NCBI GenBank assembly: GCA_934230325.1
Contig: CAKQEP010000008.1
Span: 1 to 64,000, forward strand
Source of the DNA: an uncultured Clostridia bacterium
GTDB lineage: Bacteria > Bacillota > Clostridia > Christensenellales > CAG-314
DNA length: 64,000 nt
Reading direction: 5' to 3'
Under the pieces are notes generated by a model. That model did not search any database. It was given only the letters and a program-made list of their open reading frames with translations, and was not told the DNA's origin. Numbering within the stretch: position 1 is the first letter of the stretch; each line of letters starts with the position of its first letter. Position numbers and translations under genes: made by a program. This document shows positions 17,687 to 26,987 of this stretch, piece after piece.

Positions 17687-18463
17687 ATGAAGATAAATTA
17701 TTTTCCCGGTTGCACCTTAAAAACAAAAGCAAAAGACCTTGACAGATACGCAAGGCTTTCCGCCGCCGCTCTCGGCGTCGATATGCAGGAAATACCCGAG
17801 TGGCAGTGTTGCGGAGCGGTGTACCCGACGGCTCAAGACGAAATCGCTACAAAACTCGCGGCAATACGCGCGTTGGATTACGCAAAACACAACGGCGGCA
17901 AACTTCTCACTCTTTGCTCTGCCTGCCACAACGTGCTTAAACGCGTAAACGACGATATGAAAAACGACCGCGAAATAAGGTTTAAAGCAAACAACTACCT
18001 TGCTTTAGACGAGCCGTACTGCGGAGAAACGCAGGTCGTACATTATCTGGAAATGCTTAAATCCGACGTCGGATTTGACAATATCGCAAAAAAAGTCGTA
18101 AAACCTCTCGACAAAAAGGTCGGGGCGTATTACGGCTGTCTTTTGTTGCGACCGAGCAAAGTTATGGCGTTTGACAATGCGGAAAATCCTTCTATTTTGG
18201 AGGATTTTTTGCGCGCGATAGGCGGCTCGCCCGTTTTTTACGCTATGCGCAACGAGTGTTGCGGCGCGTACGTATCGCTCAAAAACAATCAACTTGCTCA
18301 AAAAAACGCCGAACGTATCATACAAAACGCAACGGCGCACGGAGCGGAAGCGTTGGTAACGGCTTGTCCGCTCTGCCTGTACAATTTACGCAAAAACGGC
18401 GGCGACAAACTTCCCGTCGTATACTTTACCGAGTTGTTGGCGCAAGCGTTGGGGGTGGAATAA
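17687..18463 (+). CDS. hdrB: Heterodisulfide reductase subunit B-like (HdrB)
   Basis: 258 residues with two complete CCG domains: Cys9, Cys41-Cys42, Cys77 and Cys80; then Cys151, Cys191-Cys192, Cys227 and Cys230. In HdrB these bind the non-cubane [4Fe-4S] clusters that reduce disulfides. Both sets are intact here, so a disulfide or an adapted acceptor site is expected. The stop codon is immediately followed by the hdrC ATG. No DsrC, CoM/CoB or other classical heterodisulfide partner gene is in the window; the nearby acceptor candidate is the fumarate reductase. Confidence 0.9.
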   Translation: MKINYFPGCTLKTKAKDLDRYARLSAAALGVDMQEIPEWQCCGAVYPTAQDEIATKLAAIRALDYAKHNGGKLLTLCSACHNVLKRVNDDMKNDREIRFKANNYLALDEPYCGETQVVHYLEMLKSDVGFDNIAKKVVKPLDKKVGAYYGCLLLRPSKVMAFDNAENPSILEDFLRAIGGSPVFYAMRNECCGAYVSLKNNQLAQKNAERIIQNATAHGAEALVTACPLCLYNLRKNGGDKLPVVYFTELLAQALGVE

Positions 18464-18850
18464 ATGGATATTTTGGAAGAATGCAAACAATTGTTATCCG
18501 CTTGCCGCACCGACGTAAAAAAATGTATGAAATGCGGTAAATGCTCGGGGAGATGCCCCGCTTTTGACGATATGGACTTAAAACCGCATCAATTTGTTAC
18601 CTTGCTTGCAAAAGGAGAAGTCGAAAGGCTTTTTAAAAGCTCGGCCGTATGGAATTGCCTTTCCTGCATGGCGTGCGTAGAAAGGTGTCCGCGAGGCGTT
18701 GCGCCGCAAGGCGTGATAGAAGCGGTACGCAACGCCGTCATCAGACCGCAAGGCGGCAACGGGTTGGCGGCGGAAGATATACCCCCCGTCGTTACCGACG
18801 ACTTGCCGCAACAACTGTTGGTAAGCGCATACAGAAAATACAACAAATAA
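18464..18850 (+). CDS. hdrC: Heterodisulfide reductase subunit C-like (HdrC)
   Basis: 128 residues with two [4Fe-4S] motifs, CMKCGKCSGRCP (Cys21/24/27/31) and CLSCMACVERCP (Cys65/68/71/75). HdrC relays electrons between HdrA and HdrB. The start abuts the hdrB stop, and hdrA begins 19 nt after its stop, so the three are cotranscribed. No membrane segment. Normal family length. Confidence 0.9.
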   Translation: MDILEECKQLLSACRTDVKKCMKCGKCSGRCPAFDDMDLKPHQFVTLLAKGEVERLFKSSAVWNCLSCMACVERCPRGVAPQGVIEAVRNAVIRPQGGNGLAAEDIPPVVTDDLPQQLLVSAYRKYNK

Positions 18851-18869
18851 CTTTTTTCGGAGAATATAC

Positions 18870-20861
18870 ATGCAAAAAATAGGTGTTTTTATATGCTGGT
18901 GCGGTAGCAACATAGCCGCTACGGTAGACGTAATTAGGCTTGCGCAGGAAATTAAAGCGGAGCCAAACGTCGTATACGCGGCGGATTACCAGTATATGTG
19001 TTCCGAAAACGGGCAACAACTGATAAAAAACGCAATCGAGCAATACGGTTTGACGGGCATAGTGATAGGTTCTTGTTCCCCCCGCATGCACGAAGCGACC
19101 TTTCGCAAGGCGGCGGAAAGTCAAGGGCTAAACCCTTATATGGTAGAAGTCGCAAACCTTCGCGAGCAGTGCAGTTGGATACACAAGGACAAGGAACAAG
19201 CGACGCAAAAGGCGTTGATTCTTTTGCGTACCGCGATAGCCAAAGTTCGTCTTGACGCGCCGCTCACCGCAGGAGAAAGCCCCGTCACAAAGCGCGCTTT
19301 GGTTATCGGCGGCGGCATTGCGGGCATACAAGCCGCTCTCGACATAGCGGAAGCGGGTTTCCCCGTCGACATAGTAGAAAAAAATCCCACTATCGGCGGC
19401 AGAATGGCGCAACTCGACAAAACTTTTCCCACGTTGGACTGTTCGGCGTGCATTTTGACGCCAAAAATGGTGGATTGCGCTCAAAACGAAAAGATTGATA
19501 TTCTTGCCTATTCCGAAGTGGAAGAAGTCAAGGGTTTTGTCGGCAACTTTAAAGTCAAAATAAGAAAAAAAGCGCGGTACGTCGATACGACAAAGTGTAC
19601 CGGCTGCAAAGTGTGTACGGAAAAGTGTCCTTCCAAAAAAGGACTCAACGAGTTTAATATGAAACTCAACAACCGTACCGCTATATATATCCCCTTTGCG
19701 CAGGCTATCCCCAACGCCGCCGTCATAGACCCCGAGCAGTGTCTAAAACTCAAAACGGGCAAATGCGGCATTTGTCAAAAGTTTTGCGGAGCAGGCGCGA
19801 TAAATTACGATATGAAAGACGAGTTTATCGAGAGAGAGTACGGCGCGATTGTGGTTGCGACGGGATTTCGCCCGATAAACCTCGACAACTTCAACGAGTT
19901 CGGTTACAACGACAGCAAAGACGTTGTGACTTCTTTGGAGTTGGAGCGGCTCATGAACGCCGCAGGACCTACCAACGGCGTGCTTTTGCGTCCGTCGGAC
20001 AACACGCACCCCAAAGTCGTCACCTTTATTCAGTGCGTCGGCTCGCGCGACGTTTCCGGTTGCGGAAAGCCGTACTGCTCAAAAATCTGCTGTATGTACA
20101 CGGCAAAACACGCTATGCTCATACGAGAAAAGTATCCCGACACGCAAGTTCACGTGTTTTATATCGACGTGAGGTCGGCGGGCAAAAACTACGACGAGTT
20201 TTATCGTAGGGCGGTGGAGCAGTACGACGTAGACTACATTAAGGGTATGGTGGGCAAGGTTTACGAGCAGGACGGCAAACTTATGGTGCAAGGCTCGGAC
20301 TTGTTGGACAACAAACAAATCACAATTGCTTCCGACCTCGTAGTGCTCGCAACGGCGATAGAACCCGAGCCGTCGGTACGCAAAATAGCCACGTTGCTCA
20401 CGGCAAGCATAGACACCAACAACTTTTTAAACGAATCTCACCCCAAACTTCGCCCCGTAGAGAGTCCGACGGCGGGAGTTTTTCTTGCGGGAGTTTGTCA
20501 AGGACCTAAAGACATACCGGAAACGGTTTCTCAAGCGTCGGCTTGCGCGGCAAAGGTAATAGGATTGTTGGTAAAAGACAACCTAAAAACAAACCCGTGC
20601 GTTGCCCACCCCGACCAAAACGCTTGCAACGGCTGTTCTCAATGCGCCAACGTATGCGCGTACGGCGCGATAACCTACGTTGACAAAGAGTTTCGTATCG
20701 GCGGCGGCAAAACGGAAGTTCGCCGCGTCGCGTCGGTCAACCCCGCAGTTTGTCAAGGTTGCGGCGCTTGCACCGTCACTTGCCCGTCGGGAGCGATGGA
20801 TTTGTCGGGATTCAGTCACGGTCAGATAATGTCGGAGATAGAAGCGATATGCAGGAAGTAA
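18870..20861 (+). CDS. hdrA: Heterodisulfide reductase subunit A-like, bifurcating flavoprotein (HdrA)
   Basis: 663 residues, full HdrA architecture. There is an N-terminal cluster-binding domain with Cys11/44/69/101 and a FAD-binding Rossmann core with ALVIGGGIAGIQAAL (143-157) followed by GGRMAQLD. An inserted ferredoxin region carries CTGCKVCTEKCP and a further Cys set (CGICQKFC). The C-terminal two-cluster domain carries CNGCSQCANVC and CQGCGACTVTC. In methanogens and acetogens HdrA FAD splits electrons between a high- and a low-potential acceptor. SD CGGAGAA; its stop overlaps the MvhD start by 13 nt. It is the presumed bifurcation site of the encoded complex. Confidence 0.95.
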   Translation: MQKIGVFICWCGSNIAATVDVIRLAQEIKAEPNVVYAADYQYMCSENGQQLIKNAIEQYGLTGIVIGSCSPRMHEATFRKAAESQGLNPYMVEVANLREQCSWIHKDKEQATQKALILLRTAIAKVRLDAPLTAGESPVTKRALVIGGGIAGIQAALDIAEAGFPVDIVEKNPTIGGRMAQLDKTFPTLDCSACILTPKMVDCAQNEKIDILAYSEVEEVKGFVGNFKVKIRKKARYVDTTKCTGCKVCTEKCPSKKGLNEFNMKLNNRTAIYIPFAQAIPNAAVIDPEQCLKLKTGKCGICQKFCGAGAINYDMKDEFIEREYGAIVVATGFRPINLDNFNEFGYNDSKDVVTSLELERLMNAAGPTNGVLLRPSDNTHPKVVTFIQCVGSRDVSGCGKPYCSKICCMYTAKHAMLIREKYPDTQVHVFYIDVRSAGKNYDEFYRRAVEQYDVDYIKGMVGKVYEQDGKLMVQGSDLLDNKQITIASDLVVLATAIEPEPSVRKIATLLTASIDTNNFLNESHPKLRPVESPTAGVFLAGVCQGPKDIPETVSQASACAAKVIGLLVKDNLKTNPCVAHPDQNACNGCSQCANVCAYGAITYVDKEFRIGGGKTEVRRVASVNPAVCQGCGACTVTCPSGAMDLSGFSHGQIMSEIEAICRK

Positions 20862-21298
20862 ATCAAAACAATCAGTACGTACCAAATATAGTTGCCTTTT
20901 GTTGCAACTGGTGTTCTTATGCGGGGGCGGACCTTGCGGGTTCTGCGCGGCTGTCATACCCCGCCAACGTCAAAATTATCAGAGTGCCCTGTTCTTGCCG
21001 AGTCAACCCGACTTTTGTACTCAAAGCCTTTCAGCGGGGAGCGGACGGCGTGATAATTTGCGGCTGTCATCCCGGAGATTGCCACTACGTGACGGGCAAC
21101 TATTACGCAAGAAGGCGGCTGTCCTTGCTGTTTGATTTTCTCGACTATCTCGGGATAGAAAAACAACGCACCCGCGTCGAGTGGGTTTCGGCGGCAGAAG
21201 GCGCAAAATTTTCCGCAGTTATGAACGACTTTGTGGCGCAGGTCGCCGCTCTCGGAGAAAACAAGCGTCTTTGTGACCTCAGAGTCAAAGGAGAATGA
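20849..21298 (+). CDS. flxD: MvhD/FlxD-type iron-sulfur subunit
   Basis: 149 residues from the ATG at 20849 (GGAG upstream, 13-nt overlap with hdrA). Conserved cysteines: CCNWC (18/19/22), PCSC (48/50) and CGCHPGDC (71/73/78), the MvhD pattern that binds a [2Fe-2S] cluster and docks an electron-input module to HdrA. With the FlxA/B/C-like genes that follow, it is better named FlxD than MvhD, since no [NiFe]-hydrogenase genes are present. Its stop overlaps the next start (ATGA). Confidence 0.9.
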   Translation: MQEVNQNNQYVPNIVAFCCNWCSYAGADLAGSARLSYPANVKIIRVPCSCRVNPTFVLKAFQRGADGVIICGCHPGDCHYVTGNYYARRRLSLLFDFLDYLGIEKQRTRVEWVSAAEGAKFSAVMNDFVAQVAALGENKRLCDLRVKGE

Positions 21299-22284
21299 CG
21301 GTGACGGCTTTAAGCGACGCATTAACAAAAAAAGCAAAAGAACTTCTCGACCAAAAAAAGGTTGACAGAGTGGTAGGTTGGACAAAGGGAGAGTTTGCGC
21401 ACGACCCGAGTCCCGCCGTATTTGAGAGTTCCGCCGAGTTGTCGGATTTTGTTTACGACGACTTTTGCGGAGCAAACCTATCCAAATATCTCATAGCGCA
21501 AAGCAAAAAACAAGGCAAAACCGCCGTGTTTTTAAAGCCTTGCGACACTTACAGTTTTAATCAGTTGGTAAAGGAAAACAGAATAAACCGCGACGACGTA
21601 CTCGTAATAGGCGTGGAGTGTCAAGGCAAAATCGACGACTTTAAAACGGAAAAATGCGGGATAACCGGCGTCACGGGAGAAAGGTACGACGGCAACGACG
21701 TGATTTTTGATACCGCTGACGGCGTAAAAACGGCAAAAAAGCAAGACGTATTGTTGGAAAAATGCCTGACCTGCAAAAGCAAAAAGTTTGCCGTATCGGA
21801 CGAAACGATAGTTTTGCAAGATATGCAAGAGTCCGACCTCGACAGATTCAGCAAGGTAAAAGAGTTGGAGGGTATGTCCCCCGACGAGCGGTTTGCGTTT
21901 TGGAAAAACGAGTTGTCCCGTTGCATACGGTGCAACGCCTGCCGCAACGTATGCCCCGCTTGTTCCTGCGTCAAATGCGTGTTTGACAACCCCAAATCGG
22001 GCGTGGCGGCAAAAGCCAACGACGACGCCTTTGAGGAGCAACTTTTTCACGTTATCCGCGCGTTTCACGTGGCGGGACGTTGCACGGACTGCGGAGAATG
22101 TTCTCGCGTATGTCCGCAACGCATACCCTTGCACCTTATCAACAGAAAGTTTATCAAAGACATAAACGTTTTGTACGGCGATTATCAGGCGGGACAAGAC
22201 GCGGAGGGCAAAACCCCCGTCACCGACTACTCTTGCGACGACCCCGATCCCAAAGACGCATTGACAAAAACGGAGGGCAAATGA
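21295..22284 (+). CDS. flxC: FlxC-like [4Fe-4S] protein, FdhB/FrhB-related
   Basis: 329 residues. The C-terminal third has two ferredoxin-type clusters, CIRCNACRNVC (Cys210/213/216/220) and CTDCGECSRVC (Cys263/266/269/273), with extra cysteines between (PACSCVKC). The N-terminal part (about 40-170, including FLKPCDTYSFNQL) resembles the flavodoxin-like region of the FdhB/FrhB family. In Flx-Hdr clusters such a protein carries electrons from the NADH-oxidising FlxA towards FlxD/HdrA. ATGA overlap with flxD. Assignment to FlxC rather than another FeS subunit is by position. Confidence 0.75.
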   Translation: MTVTALSDALTKKAKELLDQKKVDRVVGWTKGEFAHDPSPAVFESSAELSDFVYDDFCGANLSKYLIAQSKKQGKTAVFLKPCDTYSFNQLVKENRINRDDVLVIGVECQGKIDDFKTEKCGITGVTGERYDGNDVIFDTADGVKTAKKQDVLLEKCLTCKSKKFAVSDETIVLQDMQESDLDRFSKVKELEGMSPDERFAFWKNELSRCIRCNACRNVCPACSCVKCVFDNPKSGVAAKANDDAFEEQLFHVIRAFHVAGRCTDCGECSRVCPQRIPLHLINRKFIKDINVLYGDYQAGQDAEGKTPVTDYSCDDPDPKDALTKTEGK

Positions 22285-22285
22285 T

Positions 22286-23311
22286 ATGTTAAAAATCAAA
22301 AAAACCGACCTTCCATCCTTTTTTAATACCATATCCCAAAGTATGCCCGTCTACGCGCCCATACGCAAAAACGGCATAACGGATTACGGTTTTTACGACC
22401 AAAGTTCCCAAGTAGATATAGACACGTTAAAGACGGCAAAATCCCCCAAAGACGTGTTTTTCCCTCAAAGCGAGACGATGATGAAGTTTTGCACGGACGG
22501 CAAAAACATTACGGTACAAGACGTCAGAAAACCGCAAAACCCCTTTTTGGTGTTTGGCGTGAGAGCGTGCGACTACAAGGCTTTTGGTATTCTCGACAAC
22601 GTGTTTTTGGCAGAACCCGTTGACACTTACTACAAAATGCGGCGCGACGCGGGCGTGGTTTTTACTCTCTCTTGCGCAAAACCGCAGGAAAGTTGCTTTT
22701 GTACCGTGTTCGGCATAAACCCGACCGAGCCCGACGGCGACGCGACTTGTTGGGCGGACAACGATTACCTTTACTTAAACCCAAACACGCAAAAAGGTCA
22801 ACGAGTTTTGGATTTGGTAAGCGACTTGACGCAACCTTGCGACCAAACCGCCGTCGACAAAATCAAAAAAAATACCGACGAGGCGTTGCAAAAACTTCCT
22901 CTCAAAAATCTCGACCTCACCCCCTTTAAACCGCAAAATCTCAACAAACTGTTCAACCTCCCCGTTTGGGAAGAGTTGTCGCAGGCGTGTTTAGGTTGCG
23001 GCGCGTGTACCTTCGTATGCCCCACCTGTCAATGCTTTGACATAAGGGACTTTAAAACAAACAAAGACGTATTGAGATTCCGTTGTTGGGATTCCTGTAT
23101 GTACTCCGACTTTACGCAGATGGCGGCAGAAAACCCCCGCACGACTCAAATGCAACGTTATCGTCAGAGATTTATGCACAAATTAGTGTATTATCCGTCG
23201 CAGTACGGCGAGTATTCCTGCGTCGGGTGCGGGCGGTGCGTGACAAAATGCCCGCAACGCTTAAACATAGCAAAAGTGATAAAACGTATCGGGAGGGACT
23301 GGCATGATTAA
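22286..23311 (+). CDS. flxB: FlxB-like [4Fe-4S] protein, sulfhydrogenase beta-type
   Basis: 341 residues, similar in plan to the beta subunit of cytosolic sulfhydrogenases (HydB/SHI beta). There is an N-terminal region with FGVRACDYKAF and FTLSCAKPQESCFC, then two clusters, CLGCGACTFVC (Cys235/238/241/245) and CVGCGRCVTKC (Cys312/315/318/322). It forms the FeS bridge next to the FNR-like subunit encoded downstream, whose ATG lies 8 nt inside this gene. Cytosolic, no membrane segment. Confidence 0.8.
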   Translation: MLKIKKTDLPSFFNTISQSMPVYAPIRKNGITDYGFYDQSSQVDIDTLKTAKSPKDVFFPQSETMMKFCTDGKNITVQDVRKPQNPFLVFGVRACDYKAFGILDNVFLAEPVDTYYKMRRDAGVVFTLSCAKPQESCFCTVFGINPTEPDGDATCWADNDYLYLNPNTQKGQRVLDLVSDLTQPCDQTAVDKIKKNTDEALQKLPLKNLDLTPFKPQNLNKLFNLPVWEELSQACLGCGACTFVCPTCQCFDIRDFKTNKDVLRFRCWDSCMYSDFTQMAAENPRTTQMQRYRQRFMHKLVYYPSQYGEYSCVGCGRCVTKCPQRLNIAKVIKRIGRDWHD

Positions 23312-24131
23312 GGAAAATCTTATTCCGACGGTGTGCAACGTCATCGACATACGCAAAGATACCGCCGACGTAAAAACTTTTAGGGTGGTTGACCTAAACG
23401 GCAAAAAACCCTTTGAACATCTACCCGGTCAATGCGCGATGATATCTTTACCGAGCGTAGGCGAAAGTATGTTTTCCATCACTTCTTCCCCCACCAACGA
23501 GGACTATATGGAGTTTTCGATAAAGAAGTGCGGGTGCGTGACCGACGTCATACATTCCATAGAAGTCGGTCAGCAAGTGACGGTGAGAGGACCGTACGGC
23601 AAAAACTTTCCCGTAGAAACCGATTTTAAAGGCAAGGATTTGTTGTTTATTGCCGGCGGGATAGGTCTTGCGCCCTTACGCAGCGTGATAAATTACGTCA
23701 GGCATTACAGAAAAAATTACGGCAAGGTCACCGTCATATACGGCGCGCGGACAAAAGACGATTTTGTCGATATAGAAGAAATCACAAAAGAGTGGCAAAA
23801 CGCGCCCGACTTTAAAGTGTACCTTACCATCGACAAGCCGCAGGAAGGTTGGGACGGTCACGTCGGATTTGTCCCCGCTTACGTCAAGGAAATCAATCCC
23901 GACCCCTCCGTTACGGCGATAATATGCGGACCGCCCATTATGATAAAGTTTACGCTTGCGGGGCTGTTGGAACTCGGTTTTTCCAAACAGCGAGTGTACA
24001 CGACGCTGGAAATGCGTATGAAGTGCGGCATCGGCAAATGCGGCAGATGCAACGTCGGGGACAAATTTGTATGCAAAGACGGTCCCGTATTCCGAATGGA
24101 CCAACTGGACCAACTTCCCAACGAATATTGA
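23304..24131 (+). CDS. flxA: FlxA-like NAD(P)H-flavin oxidoreductase, FNR superfamily
   Basis: 275 residues. FAD domain with the FNR-type MFSITSSPTN segment (56-64), NAD-binding domain with IAGGIGLAPLRSV (116-128), and a C-terminal [2Fe-2S] motif CGIGKCGRC plus Cys257 (Cys241/246/249/257), as in sulfhydrogenase gamma, AsrB and PyrK-type proteins. It is expected to oxidise NADH (or NADPH) and feed the FeS chain FlxB-FlxC-FlxD-HdrA. It overlaps the preceding gene by 8 nt and is followed 27 nt later by the fumarate reductase FeS gene. Confidence 0.85.
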   Translation: MIKENLIPTVCNVIDIRKDTADVKTFRVVDLNGKKPFEHLPGQCAMISLPSVGESMFSITSSPTNEDYMEFSIKKCGCVTDVIHSIEVGQQVTVRGPYGKNFPVETDFKGKDLLFIAGGIGLAPLRSVINYVRHYRKNYGKVTVIYGARTKDDFVDIEEITKEWQNAPDFKVYLTIDKPQEGWDGHVGFVPAYVKEINPDPSVTAIICGPPIMIKFTLAGLLELGFSKQRVYTTLEMRMKCGIGKCGRCNVGDKFVCKDGPVFRMDQLDQLPNEY

Positions 24132-24158
24132 CGCTACAAAAAAAAGGAACGGAAACAA

Positions 24159-24833
24159 ATGGAAAACACAGTAAACGTTTATTTTTTCGGAAAAAAATAT
24201 CAAGTGCCATCTTCGCTCACCATAATGAAAGCGATGGAATACGCAGGTTATCAATTAGTGCGCGGGTGCGGGTGCAGAAACGGTTTTTGCGGCGCGTGCG
24301 CCACTATTTACCGCATAAAGGGCAAGCAGGAACTCAAAACCTGCCTTGCGTGCCAACAGCAAGTAGAAGAAGGTATGTACGTCGCGACGTTGCCCTTTTT
24401 CCCTTTGGTCAAGCAAGTATACGACGTAGAAAAAATAAAGCCTACCGAGCAGATAATGATGCAACTGTACCCCGAAATTTACAGTTGCATAGGTTGCAAC
24501 GCTTGCACAAAAGCCTGCCCGCAAGGTCTTAAAGTTATGCAATACATAGCCTACGCCCAACGCGGAGAGTACAAGAAGTGCGCGGAAGAAAGTTTTGACT
24601 GCGTTATGTGCGGGATATGTTCTTCGCGCTGTCCTGCGGGCATATCTCACCCGCAAGTCGCAGAACTCGCAAGGCGTCTTTACGGCAAATATCTTGCGCC
24701 GGAGTGCAAACATTTGGAAAAAAGAGTTGCGGAAATAAATCGCGGCGATTTTGACAAGATAATGCAAGACGTTATGGGCAAACCCGTCGAACAACTCAAA
24801 CAACTTTACAACGCGCGGGATATAGAAAAATAA
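24159..24833 (+). CDS. frdB: Fumarate reductase iron-sulfur subunit, soluble (FrdB/TfrB-like)
   Basis: 224 residues. N-terminal plant-type [2Fe-2S] domain (Cys37, 39, 44, 47, 62, 65 in GCGCRNGFCGAC and CLAC), then two cluster motifs CIGCNACTKAC (110/113/116/120) and CVMCGICSSRC (148/151/154/158). The methanogen thiol:fumarate reductase TfrB carries CCG domains after such a segment; here they are absent, and a free-standing HdrB with two CCG domains is encoded upstream instead. No membrane anchor subunits follow, so the enzyme should be cytosolic and receive electrons from a soluble partner such as the Hdr-Flx complex. Confidence 0.85.
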   Translation: MENTVNVYFFGKKYQVPSSLTIMKAMEYAGYQLVRGCGCRNGFCGACATIYRIKGKQELKTCLACQQQVEEGMYVATLPFFPLVKQVYDVEKIKPTEQIMMQLYPEIYSCIGCNACTKACPQGLKVMQYIAYAQRGEYKKCAEESFDCVMCGICSSRCPAGISHPQVAELARRLYGKYLAPECKHLEKRVAEINRGDFDKIMQDVMGKPVEQLKQLYNARDIEK

Positions 24834-24846
24834 GGAGAGCAAAATT

Positions 24847-26457
24847 ATGTATCGATACACAAAGGAGCAATCCGAATCGTTAAAAAAGGTTGAGCAAACG
24901 CGAGCAAAAAGATTAAACGACCTTTACCCGCGTATGTCGGCAGAAGATAAAGACGCGGTTTTAAAACAAAATCACCCCGACTACATACAATCCGCTTACC
25001 AAACGTTGGAAGTCGGTCAAAACAAAGGCGACAAAGTTCTGCGGGAACTTGCCCAACTTCTGCAAGGCAAATCCCGTATTCTCGGCGCAAACATCGACTT
25101 GTCCCGCCCCGATTACGACGTGGACGTTCTCGTCATAGGCGGCGGCGGAGCGGGCTCGGCGGCAGCGATTTCCGCACACCAAAAGGGCGCAAACACTATG
25201 ATAGTGACAAAACTTCGCATAGGCGACGCAAACACTATGATGGCGGAAGGCGGCATACAGGCGGCGGACAAACCCAACGACAGCCCCGCAATACACTATC
25301 TCGACGCATTTGGCGGCGGACACTTTGCGGCAAAGCCGGAGTTGCTCAAAATGCTCGTTACGGAAGCGCCCGACGCGATAGAGTGGCTGTCGCAACTCGG
25401 CGTTATGTTTGACAAAGACGACGACGGAAATATGATTACCACGCACGGCGGCGGAACTTCCCGCAAGAGAATGCACGCTTGCAAAGACTATTCCGGCGCG
25501 GAGATTATGCGTACCTTGCGCGACGAAGTTTTAAACAGAAATATCCCCGTCGTTGACTTTACGGCGGCAATAGAACTCGTCAAAGACAAAAACGGCGCGG
25601 TGGCAGGCGCGATTTTGCTCAATATGGAAACAAAACAACTGCTCGTCGCGCGGGCTAAAACGGTGATAATAGCCACAGGCGGAGCGGGGAGGCTTCACTA
25701 TCAGGGTTTTCCCACGAGCAACCACTACGGTGCGACGGCGGACGGATTGATTATCGCTTACCGCGCGGGCGCAAAACTTCTTTACGCCGACACCTTGCAG
25801 TACCACCCCACCGGCGTTGCGGAACCTACTCAAATATTCGGCGCGTTGGTGACGGAAAAAGTACGTTCGCTCGGAGCGCAACTGGTAAACAAAGACGGTC
25901 AGCCTTTTGTCTATTCTTTGGAAACGCGCGACGTGACGGCGGCGTCGATAATAAGAGAGTGCAAAAAGAGAAACAACGGAGTAACCACCACCGACGGCGT
26001 GGGCGTATGGTTGGACACCCCTATGATAGATATTTTGGGCGGAGAAGGCACTATTCTTAAACGCATACCCGCAATGTACCGTATGTTCAACAAGTACGGC
26101 ATCGACATAACAAAAGAACCTATCCTCGTTTACCCCACCCTTCACTACCAAAACGGCGGAATCGACATAAACGGAGATTGTCAGTCCACGACGGTCAAAA
26201 ATCTGTTTGTTGCGGGCGAAGCGGTAGGCGGAATACACGGCAGAAACAGACTTATGGGCAACTCGTTGCTTGACGTCATAGTCTTTGGCAGAGACGCGGG
26301 CAAAGCGGCGGCAGAAACCGCAAAAACGCTAAAAATCCCGCAAAACCTCAATATCGACCACGTAAAAGATTTTGACAAGCAACTTGCAGACGCGGGCATA
26401 AACTGCTCCGTTCTTTCTCCCCGTATTTTGCCCGACTACACGAGAAAGGATATGTAA
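24847..26457 (+). CDS. frdA: Fumarate reductase flavoprotein subunit (FrdA/TfrA-like)
   Basis: 536 residues. FAD-binding VDVLVIGGGGAGSAAA (92-107). Active-site residues of the fumarate reductase/succinate dehydrogenase family are recognisable: LQYHPTGV (His320), VTEKVRSLG (Arg340), LHYQNGGI (His433) and GRNRLMGNSLL (Arg466/468). The His that binds FAD covalently in FrdA/SdhA is replaced (Asn129 in ANTMMAEGG), so FAD should be non-covalent. About 90 residues, mostly helical and charged, precede the FAD motif and are unusual for the family; they might be a docking segment. AGGAGA precedes the ATG. Expected reaction: fumarate to succinate. Confidence 0.88.
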   Translation: MYRYTKEQSESLKKVEQTRAKRLNDLYPRMSAEDKDAVLKQNHPDYIQSAYQTLEVGQNKGDKVLRELAQLLQGKSRILGANIDLSRPDYDVDVLVIGGGGAGSAAAISAHQKGANTMIVTKLRIGDANTMMAEGGIQAADKPNDSPAIHYLDAFGGGHFAAKPELLKMLVTEAPDAIEWLSQLGVMFDKDDDGNMITTHGGGTSRKRMHACKDYSGAEIMRTLRDEVLNRNIPVVDFTAAIELVKDKNGAVAGAILLNMETKQLLVARAKTVIIATGGAGRLHYQGFPTSNHYGATADGLIIAYRAGAKLLYADTLQYHPTGVAEPTQIFGALVTEKVRSLGAQLVNKDGQPFVYSLETRDVTAASIIRECKKRNNGVTTTDGVGVWLDTPMIDILGGEGTILKRIPAMYRMFNKYGIDITKEPILVYPTLHYQNGGIDINGDCQSTTVKNLFVAGEAVGGIHGRNRLMGNSLLDVIVFGRDAGKAAAETAKTLKIPQNLNIDHVKDFDKQLADAGINCSVLSPRILPDYTRKDM

Positions 26458-26585
26458 AAACGTTGTCAACCGTCGCAAAAAATGCGATACGTTGCAAAAA
26501 AATCAAAACAAACGCACAAAAACTATTATCAAAAAAACGATAATAAACGACAATAAAACAATAAAAAACAAAAGGAGTAAAAAAA

Positions 26586-26912
26586 ATGTTATCCTCTATC
26601 GCAACGGTTTTTGAAATCATAATGGTCATCTGCTTTGGAGCGTCGTGGCCCTTCAACGTAATCAAAGCCTACAAAGCGCGCTCTACAAAAGGCACAAGCC
26701 TTCTGTTTATGTCCCTCATCGGCACGGGGTATATCGGCGGAATACTAAACAAAATTCTTACCCTTATCGACGCGGGCAGCCTTACTTGGTTGCAATGGAT
26801 TGCTTTTGCTTTTTACATAATCAACCTTATACTCGTATCTACGGGCATTGCGATATACTTCCGCAACAAAGCCATAGAAAAAGCGGCGCAACAACCCGCA
26901 AAAAACGCCTAA
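26586..26912 (+). CDS. SemiSWEET/PQ-loop small transporter
   Basis: 108 residues, three predicted membrane helices (about 5-25, 42-62, 68-92) with the WPFNVIKAYKARSTKGTS segment after helix 1, matching the PQ-loop/MtN3 SemiSWEET family, whose members work as dimers and move sugars down a gradient. AAAGGAG lies 8 nt before the ATG. It is embedded between the fumarate reductase and hydrogenase genes in the same orientation, which is an odd place for a sugar carrier; transport of a C4-dicarboxylate or another fermentation product is possible but unsupported. Confidence 0.8.
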   Translation: MLSSIATVFEIIMVICFGASWPFNVIKAYKARSTKGTSLLFMSLIGTGYIGGILNKILTLIDAGSLTWLQWIAFAFYIINLILVSTGIAIYFRNKAIEKAAQQPAKNA

Positions 26913-26987
26913 AAACAACCTGAAAACCACCAAAACAAAAAAATATACCAACCAAAAAACAAAAAACCACAGAGAGGTAAAACACAA

